Shown: piece after piece, positions 1-10,934 of the stretch | Layout: each line of letters starts with the position of its first letter | Numbering within the stretch: position 1 is the stretch's first letter | From: Adineta vaga | Taxonomy: Eukaryota; Rotifera | NCBI GenBank assembly: GCA_021613535.1 | Contig: CP075496.1 | Location: forward strand, 13,144,001-13,208,000 | Length of the DNA: 64,000 nt | Direction of reading: 5' to 3' | Notes under the pieces: model-generated | The model's database searches: none | What the model was told of the DNA's origin: nothing | What the model saw: only the letters and a program-made list of their open reading frames with translations | Translations under genes and position numbers: made by a program

Positions 1-180
1 AAAATGAAACGACTAATTTTTTCTATGGATGACCATGCAATGGGATAGAATGGATCGAATTGTCCCAGGAGACATTCCTTTTTTGAAACTATACTTCATT
101 CTTTTGCAATGTTAGAATGAAGTTGAACTGTCTTTTATACGCAATTTCAATCATGATTACTTCTTCTTTTCATCGTATAG

Positions 181-999
181 GACAAACTTCTCGATCCATC
201 ATCCGTTACTCATTTACATGCAATTACACCAACTGTAGGATGTTTAATGACTGGCATGGTTGGTATGTACAAACGGTTTCGTATCTTCTTCTTGATTTAA
301 TGATTCTAATTTTTGAATTATATAGCTGATTCTCGTTGGCAAGTTCAACGTGCTCGATACGAAGCTGCTTCATGGAAATATAAATTTGGTTATGATATAC
401 CGGTGGATGCTATTTGTCGTCGTGTTGCTGATATTTCACAAGTTTACACGCAAGAAGCTGAAATGAGACCACTTGGATGTTGTAAGAAAATATGAAATAT
501 TTATCGATTTTTTTCTATTTCTTCAATGAATTTTGCTAATATTTAGGTATGATTCTATTTGGTATGGATGAAGAAAAAGGTCCAATGCTATATAAAACTG
601 ATCCAGCTGGTTATTTCTGTGGATTTCGTGCAACTAGTGCTGGTGTTAAACAAACTGAAGCAAATAATTTCTTAGAAAAACGTATTAAGAAAAAAGCAGA
701 TTTAAATTTTGATGAAGCAATCGAAGTAAGATAAAAAATGCACGTAAATATATGGAAAAATGAATTCCAACAATATACTTTTTTAGTTAGCAATTTCAAC
801 TTTATCGAGTGTACTTTCAACTGATTTAAAACCAAATGAAATTGAAATTGGTATTGTGACAAAAGACAATGTTCAATTTCGGTTTGTTTGTTTACTTTGT
901 TTTGAATAACAAAATAAATGATTGTTCGTTTTTATTTTTAGAGTCTTAACTGAAAGTGAAGTAGAACAACATTTAACACGAATTGCCGAGAAAGAATAA
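181..999 (+). CDS. PSMA6: Proteasome subunit alpha type-6, 3' part
   Basis: Alpha-ring subunit of the 20S proteasome. Four exons are visible: about 181-262, 326-481, 547-725 and one pair split near 881-943 that ends at the stop at 997-999. The first visible exon carries the [12 protein letters not shown] and GCLMTGM segments; the next reads [14 protein letters not shown] and [18 protein letters not shown]; the third reads DPAGYFCGF and [13 protein letters not shown]. All are hallmark PSMA6 segments. The protein ends in an acidic and basic tail, as in the family. The first exon (the N-terminal gate region of about 55 residues) lies beyond the left edge, and bases 1-180 read as intron. The acceptor is at 179-180. 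Identity is secure; exon edges may be off by a base or two. Confidence 0.93.
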
Positions 1000-1169
1000 A
1001 CAAATTTTCAAATTATCATTCACGAACAATACGTTCTAAAAATCCAGAAATTGTTGTTATTCACCTTTTCTTTTCTTTTGTTTTTTATTATTATTACTAT
1101 TATTGTGATGAAGTAAAACATCCTTCAGCCTATCTTTCATTTCAGATAGAAACGATCGTCATTATATGG

Positions 1170-3798
1170 ATGGCGACGGTTAATATCTTCTTTTCGATCG
1201 TATTCATTACGATCTTAGCATTTAATGCAATCGAATCTAGTACTTCTGGCCATGTTCTCTCCAGTCGAAGCGATCCGTCTGTTCGCGATCGTTTACCAAA
1301 AATTGAAATGAATGCAACCAGTCATTCAATTGTAATGACTCTTCATCCAGCAACTATTAATGATGATACAATCAAACGTTTTCGTTTTCAATATGGAATT
1401 AATTTTCCATATCAACATACACTTTATATAAATAAAAATCAAACTTCTTTATTTATTGATAAACTTGGTAAAAATGCGAAATCATATATTCGATGATGAT
1501 TATTAAATATTTCTTGTGTTTTTTTAGAACCAAATCAGAAATATATTTTTTCATTGATTGCACTTGATGAAAATAATAATACTGTCATTCCTGAACAATT
1601 CTATGATTTTCAAATGCCATCCGAAGGTAATTCATACTTGAAAAATTGAATATAAACTTCAAGAAACAATGTTTCTTTTTAACTTCTGTAGATGATGATC
1701 GTCAACCACCAAAAACTCCGTTGGAATTAAATTTAATTCCTCGTTCGAAAACATCTGTTCTTCTTCAATGGACTGATGTTGATTATCCAAAAACGAGTCG
1801 TTTACCTTCATCACGTCGTTATAAAATTCAAGTAAATGAATTAGATCTGAATCAACAAGTTGTTAAACAACAAGAACTTGTATCAAATAATGAACAATCA
1901 CATTTAATTGAAAACTTAAAACCATTAACAAATTATGAATTCGCCGTTCGAACAATTGATGGTGATCTTGAAAGTGATTATTCATTAGCAATTGAATATT
2001 CAAATGCTATTTATCCAATTAAACAATTAAATATGATAACAAATAATGATCCATCGAAAGTAACATTAACATGGCAAGCACCAGAAGATCTAAATGGTAT
2101 TAAATCATTTGTTATTTATTACAATGAACAAGGTGAAAATGGACAAGAACAAAAAGTAATTGTACCTGTTGATTCAACACAAACAACAATTTCAAATTTA
2201 AAACCAAATACAAAATATTTATTTAAAATTGTTTCAGCAAATCAATTTAATGATGAATCATCACCAGAAACAAGATTATATAAAACACCAAATGGTAAAA
2301 TCATTTCTATTCATACATAATATCAATGTTCTAAATTTATACATTTGTTTTAGTTGTTGATACAAAGAATGTCGAAGCAAATAAAGGTGTGTATATTATC
2401 TTGAGAAGAAATTGAAAACTCATGTTTTTTTAAAATTTAGATCAAAATTTATTTGGTTGGCCATCAATGGGATTATCAAATAATTCTTGGTTAATCATTT
2501 TAATTGTAATCAGTATCATTTGTTTATGTATACTCTTCACTGGTATTATAATTTGTTCTCGAGCACAATGTTGTTTTTGTATGTCAAATGATAAAAAACA
2601 AATACATGATTCTCCAACGCATATTCATCAACGACAATATTCTCCTACGAGTAATACAGCATCATCATCATTAATGAAACCAACGGATTTATGGGCTGGT
2701 GCAGATTGTCTCTCACCACCAACAGCAACAATTCGTAATTCTAATCCTGGAGAAAGACATTATGAAACATCATCCACAGCTGGTAGTGGAACATTACAAC
2801 GATGTAATCATCATCATCATCATCAACATCTTCTTTATCATCATAATCAAGAAACACAACCATTAACAAATAATATCGATTCAAATATCGATCAACAGCG
2901 ACATTCTTTTGCACATTCAAATGATGGTTCAAATTCCATGGATGGAAATACAAGTGGTTTTACATTGAATGGAAAATTTAATGCTAGCGTACGTACAAGA
3001 CCGATTGCTGTTGGTGGATCGTTTGATCAACAAGCACAGAAGAAATCGATGAAAAACTTACGTAAGTTTTCATTTGTATTTTCTAGAATATATTGAGAAG
3101 AAAACAATTTCTTTTAGCAATGGGTACAGCATTTATTATGAATCATACAAATATAATTCAACAACAGCAACAACATGTCACTGTTCGACCTATTCAACAA
3201 AAAGCTCAATATATTGTTCGACCCAATGATCAATCACATTCAATTGGATCAGGTAATATTCTTCAAAAACTCTAACAAAAAGAAAATCTTCATTTCTCTC
3301 TCATTGTAGGTCCATCATCACCTGACTATCAACATTCTCCATCGAATAGTCATTGTAGTTCAAATCATAATCCTCCATCTATTCAATCAAATTCTCTTCC
3401 ATGTGCTGTTGTATATGATAAAGTATCCAATGCAAATACTAATAGTGAACATTCCGAAAATCAACATGCACTTTTACTTCCAGCAAAACCAAATTTACGA
3501 AGTTTTACTGTTCCAGTTGCTCCGCCTATTATTCCACCACCAACAATTTCCAATAAACAACAAGCAACTATTTTACCTACAAATACACAATGTAAATATC
3601 CTTTACAGTTTTCTTTCCATATGTTTTTGCTTTTGTTGAAATTTAGATAAATCTCCATTTCGTAGTCCAAATCGTCCGATATTGAATCATTACACAAAAG
3701 AAATCAAGTCTGATGAAATCGATACAAATCCAGCTGATGTACTCGAAGATGTACGCAATCAATTAGGCAATTTAATGAAAAAAGATTTTCAATGTTAG
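1170..3798 (+). CDS. DCC/neogenin/frazzled-type netrin receptor with short ectodomain
   Basis: Eight exons: 1170-1467, 1528-1626, 1692-2294, 2354-2386, 2441-3061, 3118-3252, 3310-3591, 3647-3798. They sum to 740 residues. Order: signal peptide (residues 1-24), three fibronectin type III domains (about 45-135, 137-235, 236-333), one membrane helix (about 361-385) and a 350-residue cytoplasmic tail. The domains resemble FN4, FN5 and FN6 of DCC/neogenin: YGINFPYQHT in the first and a long inserted loop in the second. The tail keeps family blocks: KPTDLW (P1-like), a DSNIDQQRHSF block near a serine-rich stretch, LRSFTVPVAPP, and a C-terminal helix with NQLGNLMKKDF (P3-like). The usual four Ig domains and FN1-3 are absent, giving about half the normal length. 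A splice acceptor at 1144-1145 lies before the ATG. Netrin binding is inferred from FN4-FN6 only. Confidence 0.85.
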
Positions 3799-4145
3799 AT
3801 ATTCATCTTCTTCCTCTCAGGGATTTGCTTATTTCGTTTTCGTTTTCTTTTTTTTATAAATATTGTCAATGTGGTGCTAGATCTCAACTATGTTTGATTT
3901 TTCTTTTGGCTTGCTTTTTTTGTGCAACATAATTATCTCAATTTCTTGTCAGACATTATTTTATACATTGTACAACACTGATATGTGAACATATAGTCAT
4001 TTTGTGCGTGTGTGTGTGTGTGTCTCTCTCTCTCTAATAATATTTACGTCTATAGAAAAGTCTCGTTTTTTGAATTTTAGACGTAAAAAAATCGTGTTGT
4101 TTTTCTTTTTTCAATTTAAGATTTCCTTTTTGTTTTGACTTCCAA
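3799..4145. other. Intergenic spacer with TG/TC microsatellite
   Basis: This is the 3' UTR and spacer between the netrin receptor and GPN3. A (TG)n tract followed by (TC)n lies at about 4005-4036. A pyrimidine-rich acceptor-like site lies about 25 bases before the GPN3 start. I see no coding sequence. Confidence 0.6.
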
Positions 4146-5254
4146 ATGCCTCGATATGCACAATTGGTCTTAGTGAGTTTGAAAGAAGTCTTTCTGATAA
4201 GGAGATTAATGTAGGTGTGTTTATCTAGGGACCTGCTGGTTCTGGAAAATCGACATATTGTAGTTCATTGGTAAAACATGGAGAAATTATTAGACGAACG
4301 ATTAATGTCGTGAATCTCGATCCAGCTGCTGAACATTTTGATTATCCGATTTTTGCTGGTAATTAATCACTTTAAAAGTCTCAACGGTCAACAAGGATCG
4401 TGCTTGTTTTTCTATTTAGATATTCGAGAACTGATTGAAATTGATGATGCCATGGATGATCAAGCATTAAAATTTGGTCCAAATGGTGGACTTATTTTTT
4501 GTATGGAGTATGTTATTGAATCATTGGAGATAAGACAAATAAATTTCGATTTCTTCAGATATTTTGAACGAAATCTTGAATGGTTACAAGAACAGTTAGG
4601 CGATGGAGAAGATGATTATTTTCTATTCGATTGTCCCGGTTCGTTTATCTTTTCGAATTTGTCTGTTATTCTAAAGATTAGATTTATATTCTAGGTCAGA
4701 TTGAATTGTATACTCATGTACCTATAATGCGTCGTGTAGTTAATCAACTACAAAATTGGAATTTTCGTGTTTGTGGTGTATTTTTGGTTGATTCACAATT
4801 TTGTGTTGAACAATCGAAATTTTTAAGTGGCATGTTAACAGCATTATCATCAATGATTCAATTAGAAATTCCATTTATACATGTGTTATCGAAAGTTGAT
4901 CTTCTTTCTAAACGTGATAAAAAACGTTTGAAAAAGTATGTAGATTTGTAATTTAAAAATAAATTTTTATTTCTTTTCATTAGATTCATAGATCCTGATG
5001 TTTATCAATTAGCGAACAGTGAAGTTTCTAATCGTTTTCTTGGTCGATATACTCAATTGAATAAAGCAATAGCAAGTGTGATCTATGATTACAGTTTAGT
5101 TAAATTTTATACATTAGATATGAGTAAAGAAGATTCGATAACAAATCTTTTAACAGAAATCGATATGAGTATTCAATATGGTGAAGATTTCGATGTTAAA
5201 GAACCGAAAGAAATTGAAAATAATGAACACGATGATTCTCATGAAGATGAATGA
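4146..5254 (+). CDS. GPN3: GPN-loop GTPase 3
   Basis: A small GTPase that acts with GPN1 in assembly and nuclear import of RNA polymerase II. Six exons (4146-4172, 4229-4358, 4420-4507, 4559-4638, 4695-4935, 4984-5254) give 278 residues, the usual family length. Visible motifs: G1 P-loop GPAGSGKST at residues 10-18; NLDPAAEHF; the family-defining GPN in FGPNGG at 71-76; [11 protein letters not shown] (G3); and the G4-like [11 protein letters not shown]. The acidic C-terminus after [12 protein letters not shown] matches animal GPN3 rather than GPN2. The 27-nt first exon is short but in phase and begins with the conserved MPRYAQLV. A polyadenylation signal AATAAA follows near 5294. BRF1 starts 228 bp downstream on the same strand. 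Confidence 0.95.
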
Positions 5255-5446
5255 TTCAACTTATTTTTGTTATTTGTTTTTTTTGTATAAAGAAAATAAA
5301 ATCAAGAAAATTATCTTGTTACTGTAGGCGACATGTAGAATGACGTCATTGGATGATGCGAAGAAAGAAAAAGAATGAATGTTATTGCACCATTGCAAAT
5401 AAAGTCACTTCATAAATGTTTCATCATATGCCCGGCTGTATTTTTT

Positions 5447-5466
5447 CCGTCTTTTTCATTTTCTAG
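5447..5466 (+). other. Candidate leader (trans- or cis-) splice acceptor before BRF1
   Basis: A pyrimidine-rich run ending in TTTTCTAG lies 15 bases before the BRF1 ATG at 5482. No donor is evident in the short spacer after GPN3. That is the layout expected for spliced-leader acceptance, known in bdelloid rotifers; a short 5' UTR intron is the alternative. Confidence 0.45.
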
Positions 5467-5481
5467 ATTTTGCTTACGAAC

Positions 5482-7667
5482 ATGTCATCGAAGGCATGTA
5501 AATGTGGTGGAACAGAAATCGATATTGATCGTGCACGAGGTGTTAGTGTATGTAAAAAATGTGCAGAAGTTATTGAAGATACATGTATTGTTAATGAAGC
5601 TGAATTAACAGAAACAAGTGGTGGAGGTATTCAAGTCGTGGGACAATGGGTTTCCAATGATGAACTACGAGGATCAGGTGGTGGTGGTGGTATGATGGGT
5701 TTTAATGGCCGAGAATCTCGACAAATAACCTTACAAAAAGCTCGTCGTGGTATTATGGATATTGCTAGTAATATGCGAATGAATCATCATTGTATTGATG
5801 CAGCTTTCAAAGTAGTCTATAGGAATTTATTATTTTCTCCAACTTTCCTTTTCTTTTTCTTCTTTCTTTAACATTAGATCTATAAAATGGCACTTGATCG
5901 TGGTTTATCTCGGGGAAATAAAGCCAGTCATCTTCTATCAGCATGTTTATATATTATTTGTCGTACAGAAGGTACACAACATATTTTATTGGATTTTTGC
6001 GATCATGTTGATGCAGATATAAGTGTTTTGGCACGTATCTATTTACGATTAGCCAGAGAACTATGTATTAATGTACCACATACTGATCCATCACTTCTCA
6101 TTCCACGTTATGCAGCTAAACTCGATTTTGGTGATCGAACAAATGCTGTATCAAATACGGCATTACGTATTGTTCAACGTATGAAACGAGATTGGTTAAA
6201 TATTGGTCGCCGTTCATCGGGTCTTTGTGGTTCAGCTTTATTATTTGCTGCACGTATGCATAATTTTAATCGTACGATTCAACAGATTGTTGACGTAGTA
6301 AAGATTTCCAAAGCAACTATTATTCGACGTTTACAAGAATTCGAAGTAACACCCACCGCACAATTAAATATGAAAGAATTCGATACGATTGAACTTGAAG
6401 AAGAACAAGATCCACCAGCATTTTCTAAAGCAAAGCGTATGACAAAACTTGCACAACAAGAAGAAACATTCAATATTGATCAAATTGAACGTGACATAAT
6501 CGATACACAAAAACAAATCGATGAACAATTGGAAAAATTACATAAACCACGTGGTCAATTAGCAAAGTAAGAACATATTCTTAAAGTTCTTGTTCCATAC
6601 TGAATTTCGTTGTTTGTTTGTTTGTTTTTTGTAGATATGCAAAGTATGTTGATTTAGAGAAGGATATATTAAATACTGAAGAAGATAAATTTATTCAAAA
6701 AGTATTAACAACAAAATCGGATAAAAGAAAAAAATCTCTCGATGACGATGATGATGATGATGATGAAAGTGTGTCTGGGGACTTGTTAACAACAGAAACA
6801 GAAAAATTACCAATAGACGAGAATGATTTAAAATGGGCTGCAAATTATATTGAAGAACAACAAACACAATTAATTCTTTCTCTACTTGACGACAATGGTA
6901 ATAAAGCAACGGATAATAATGATGACAGTCCAGATCTTCAAGATGAACAAAATAAAGAAGATGATTTTAAATTTCTTCGACCATCTTTAGAAACTATGGG
7001 CATCGGTAAATAATTTATCTAAAAATCATATTTATTCATATTAAATTTCTATCTAGTACCAGTCACATCATCATTGAATTATTCGGCAGATAATCAACAT
7101 GCAACAACATCAAGTAGTTCAACTCGTCATCATCATCATCACCATGTTGTATTAGATTTTCCTGAATGGCATCCATCAATTGATTTAACGAATGAAGAAC
7201 TTGATTTAACCGGTATTGATGATAATGAAATTGAAGAAATGATATTAACACGTGATGAAACAAAACTTAAACTTAAATCATGGTTACGTGAAAATAAAGA
7301 TTGGTTTTTAGAAGAAAAACGTCGTCAACGTAATAAAGAAGCTGCTGAACAAAAGAAATCAGGTTCAAGTGCAATGACAGCAGCACAACGACGTAAACGA
7401 AAGAAAAAAGCAGCAACAGCATTGAACGAGTTAAATAAAACCGGTAGCAATCCTACTGGTGCTCACCATCAATTAGGTGGTTTTACATTAACACCAGCTG
7501 GTTTAGCTGCAGCTGCCATTGAAGCGGAAAAACATTCTCAAGATAACCGTGTATCAAGTAAAATAAATTATGATGTATTAAAGAAATTAACAATGAAGAA
7601 AGATACAATAGAACAAGTATCATCACCATCCGTAACGAATACAAATGAAGCAGAAAGGACTACATAA
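5482..7667 (+). CDS. BRF1: Transcription factor IIIB 90 kDa subunit (TFIIB-related factor 1)
   Basis: Subunit of TFIIIB that recruits RNA polymerase III to tRNA and 5S rRNA promoters. Exons 5482-5811, 5878-6566, 6635-7005 and 7057-7667 give 666 residues. An N-terminal zinc ribbon has C6, C8, C24 and C27. Two cyclin-like TFIIB repeats follow (roughly 85-165 and 185-265), with segments such as CLYIICRTEGT and GRRSSGLCGSALLFAARMH. A linker DTIELEEEQDPPAF matches the family. The last exon carries the Brf1 homology-II TBP-binding helix region, from DFPEWHPSID through the basic stretch LKLKSWLRENKDWFLEEK. Acidic and histidine-rich low-complexity stretches separate the halves. The start is the ATG at 5482, since the next in-frame upstream codons are non-ATG and lie next to the splice acceptor. 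Confidence 0.95.
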
Positions 7668-8082
7668 AATTCACTTTTTTTTGTTCATGTTGATTTTTTT
7701 AGTATTGTTATTCGCTTCGTATTTCTAAACAATAATGATTTGTTTTTGTTTCATTTTCAAAGAATATCATTGTACAAAAAGATGTCTTTTATTGATTTAT
7801 TTATAACCGAAAAAAGAAAATGAATGATGATCGTTAAGATACTACCAAGACTGCTAAAACTCAGCGAAAATTACGGACATTTTCAAAGTTGTCGTGTATT
7901 TTATGATCACTTCAGTTATATGAACTGACTCTAGGTGAATATTAGGATCTATAAAGATGTGCTTGTTTTGGTATTATGCAATTTAAAAAAATTACCTCAG
8001 TATTCTATTTGAGACAAAATTACTTTATAACAACCACAATAGTTTTTTCTCCAATGACTAACGAAAACACAAATGTTCTGTT
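7668..8082. other. BRF1 3' flank
   Basis: A+T-rich non-coding sequence. I see no gene, repeat or RNA. It ends where homology to the inositol phosphatase fragment begins. Confidence 0.5.
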
Positions 8083-8268
8083 TAGAACTAAAATAATTAC
8101 TTGTCAATAATCATAATGTCGACAAATATGATTTACAAGAGATACATCAATTGAGAATGCACTTGCCAATACAGATGCTAAAGCATACGCTTTTTCATAT
8201 CTACAACTTTTAACATTTCCTGAACATTATCGTGCTCAACATGGAACTTATGGCGATGTCCAAACATA
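8083..8268 (+). pseudogene. Fragment of inositol polyphosphate 4-phosphatase C-terminus (copy 1)
   Basis: The last 60 or so codons of an INPP4-type gene, matching the minus-strand copy at 17131-17505. It reads LVNNHNVDKYDLQE, then after a gap TSIENALANTDAKAYAFS, and ends GTYGDVQT followed by a TAA stop, as family members do. Relative to the other copy it has an in-frame TAA where the other has CGA, and a 25-bp deletion near 8142 that shifts the frame. It is therefore a dead fragment. The end of the homology upstream is diffuse near 8083. Confidence 0.7.
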
Positions 8269-8389
8269 ATTTCTATGAATAAAAGAACAAAAATTGTACT
8301 TGTAAATTCTTTTTTATCTAGTTGAAAATAAAATATTTAAATATAGTTCAATTGTGATAGTGACAAAAGAAAAGTTCAACAAATATGGG

Positions 8390-8948
8390 ATGGGTCCTAT
8401 GTTTCGTTCCGCTGGTAAAGATGCAGGCGAGAATATTAAATATGGCATGGTTAATGCTGTGACCATTGGAGGCAAACATGTCACAACAGCTGTGGACATT
8501 GGAGGCCACCATTTCCGTCAAACTCTACCAGAAGCGACAAGATATTTGCTTTATGGAAGTACCAAACTCTTATTAGAAAACATTTTTGTTCGACTACTTC
8601 TTATTTCAATTACATGTTATTTTGTCGTTTTAACATTAACATACATTGATGATATTCCATTTTATTTATTGCCCACTTATCAATCATTTTCATTTAAAAT
8701 GCCCGACTGTTCTCAATTAAAATTTTGCATCTACAACTTTTTGCTTAATCGACACGCTTTATTCATGCTCACGTGCACATTGATACTGTTTCTGCCTGAA
8801 AAATACCGTGGAAATATCTGGGTGAAATGGTTGTTGCTTTTCCCAGTATTTGGCATCAATCAATGTTATGCCCTCTATTTTGCTTTCAACGGCAAAGACT
8901 ATCTTTATTTCTGCCAATTCCTGTTGATCATATTTACGTTTCCCAGAG
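8390..8948 (+). CDS. Unrecognised multi-pass membrane protein exon
   Basis: An open frame (it extends upstream to about 8354 without ATG; first ATG near 8390) encoding about 185 residues. A glycine-rich N-terminal part (for example GGKHVTTAVDIGGHHF) is followed by at least four hydrophobic helices (LLLISITCYFVVLTLTYI; LFMLTCTLILFL; WLLLFPVFGI; FCQFLLIIF). It breaks at a strong donor, AGAG then gtaagt, at 8949, so further exons were probably intended. Instead a solo LTR lies 109 bp downstream. I do not recognise the family. It may be a real first exon or a truncated gene whose 3' part was lost to the insertion region. Confidence 0.4.
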
Positions 8949-9052
8949 GTAAGTTTGAGAATTTCGAATCATTTCATAATTGAAACTCCTTTGGCTCTTT
9001 CTTTGTTGCTTTCGGATGCACGTTATCCTTTCAAAATGGTTGATTTGATGGC

Positions 9053-9271
9053 GTTACTGTAACGATGAAGATATCACCCACTGTGGTGATATCAATATAT
9101 GATCATCTCTCTCAATCATGCGTATCCTCTTGTTCTTCTCTCTCTTCCTCTCTCTATATAAGCGTACATTGTATTGTAGAGTGGACACATTCTGGGTATG
9201 TGAGATAGCTGAATAAACATCTATACCGTGAGAAACGGTCAGCTACTCAACCAGTTTGTCGTTACAGTTAC
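9053..9271 (+). mobile_element. Solo LTR (209 bp) with 5-bp target site duplication
   Basis: Bases 9058-9266 begin TGTAACG and end CGTTACA, and are flanked on both sides by GTTAC (9053-9057 and 9267-9271). Inside are a TATA box (TATATAAG near 9156) after a CT-rich promoter tract and a polyadenylation signal AATAAA near 9212. These mark U3, R and U5 of a short retrotransposon LTR. No internal region, primer-binding site or second direct LTR follows, so it is a solo LTR left by recombination. The identical TSDs suggest it is not old. Confidence 0.88.
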
Positions 9272-10286
9272 TGCTTCTTTTATGTTTTTGTGACTTCATC
9301 TATTCGGTTTTGATCAAATTGGTTCTTCCTTAAATCTACAACTTCACCGTTTGTGTGTTAATTAGTGCTAACAGTACTATTACATGAACGTTTGTTTACA
9401 GAGAAAAAAGTCAAGTTTCATGATCAGAAGAAGTTTACCCATATATTCTTGTGAAAAGGGTTTTTTTCTATGAACAATCGAAATAAAAGACTATTTTGTG
9501 ATTTCGATAGAGCTTTTATACCGTGTTATCATACTGAACAATTTCACACAAAGTATCCGACTTTCATGCTGTTAAAGTCTTCGGTTACATCTGAAGTTTT
9601 TATCATACCTTTAGTTACTTAATATATTTGCAATAAAGTTTTAGCTGATTTGAATTGCTCTTCTAGAAGTTATTAAAAACAAAGTTGTACGTCAGAGTTT
9701 CATAAAGAAACTGCAAAAAAGTTTTGTAACTAAACCGAGACCATGTTGAAGAAACTTTGAAATACGTTGTCATTTCTTTGAATTTCGTCTTTTTTCTCTA
9801 GTATATTTGAGATAACCATTTTCAAAGACTAAATAGTAGATAAGTGTCAAACTTAAGAGTATGCATATTCAGAAGACCAAAACAATGTCATCAGTAAGTA
9901 TGTTAGTGATCGACAGCGCCTTTGTCCACACAACATATTTAAAATTTGATCATAATAGTTTAGAAAAATTCGTATAATGTCAGTAGTGAATAGTTTTATT
10001 AGCGATGTCTTCACTCGAGAGACGAAACTCAATCCGTTTATTCGAGAATCATATAATAACGAATGTATATAGAAGATAACAGAAACAGATGAATAGGAGT
10101 ATGTGAAGGCATATGTGTGTACATGCCTGTAACAAGTTTATTGAAGAATACGAATGAATACATAGAAAAAAATATAGACAAGATACATGACCACATATGT
10201 TTTAATTACAAGATGAATCCATGGAGATTCATCCACTTTTTTGGAAAGTTTTTCTTCCACTTATTTCGTTCCAAACTTTCGGTATG
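9272..10286. other. Non-coding segment between two LTR copies
   Basis: About 1 kb of A+T-rich sequence. I see no reverse transcriptase, gag or other coding motif, and no repeat structure. Confidence 0.5.
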
Positions 10287-10405
10287 CTCTACAATGCACG
10301 CTTATATAGAGAGAGGAAGAGAGAGAAGAACAAGAGGATACTCATGATTGGGAGAGATGATCATATATTGATATCACCACAGTGGGTGATATCTTCATCG
10401 TTACA
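10287..10405 (-). mobile_element. Truncated inverted copy of the same LTR
   Basis: The reverse complement matches bases 1 to about 125 of the solo LTR at 9058-9266. It includes the TGTAACGATGAAG end (here CTTCATCGTTACA ending at 10405), the ATATCACCACAGTGGGTGATATC palindrome region and the TATA box. A 5-bp deletion and a few substitutions separate them. The half containing the polyadenylation signal is missing. No target duplication is seen, so this is a degraded fragment. Confidence 0.85.
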
Positions 10406-10599
10406 CTTTTGGTGCAAAACAAAATTGAACAGTTTCTATTAAAAACCTCAAGTTCCGGGTTGTTGTCTAGAAAAGTAGTTTTCATATAGTTAAATATAGA
10501 GAAAATGTCGGAAAAGCCTAGAACTTCTCAAAAACGACTTTTCATAATTTTCTTCTGCTGACAAACATGAAGAAGGTCCAGAAGTACTTTTTTCTACAT

Positions 10600-10934
10600 C
10601 AACATCACCCACTCACAGCACACCCATACGCTGACCCACATCCTGAATTTATACAAATTGGATCCGATTCCATTAGAATCAATTCATCTCCTTCTTCAGT
10701 CATTTTACAAATGATCTCAATAATGATAAACAGATGTGATCTTGCTATTGCAAATTCTGCAACAAGTTTAATTTTATTTTTGTTTGGTACTAATAATGAA
10801 AGCTGTCACAATGAATTATTTTAATCGTCAGGTTTTTTAATACAAATCTATATTCAATTATTAGTGGAGATTTTAATCAAGATCATTTAATTGATATTGC
10901 TCTTGGAAAACACAATGCAGATTATGTAGAAATA
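10600..10934 (+). pseudogene. VCBS/FG-GAP repeat protein remnant
   Basis: Two short blocks look like VCBS/FG-GAP beta-propeller repeats: CDLAIANSATSLILFLFG near 10735-10790 and SGDFNQDHLIDIALG near 10865-10910. They are in different frames with a stop between them (about 10822), so the copy is disrupted. A TA-flanked MITE is inserted immediately after, at 10935. Such repeat proteins are, from memory, numerous in bdelloid genomes. Neither end of the gene can be defined. Confidence 0.5.

Noticed and set aside
9058-10405. The two LTR copies as terminal inverted repeats of one 1.35-kb DNA transposon
   Set aside because: The left copy is a complete LTR with its own 5-bp target duplication directly at its two ends, so it is an independent solo LTR; the right copy lacks half the sequence.
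10117-10442. Two open frames overlapping the plus strand near the inverted LTR
   Set aside because: They run through the truncated LTR and flanking non-coding sequence, show no domain, and use LTR promoter sequence as codons.
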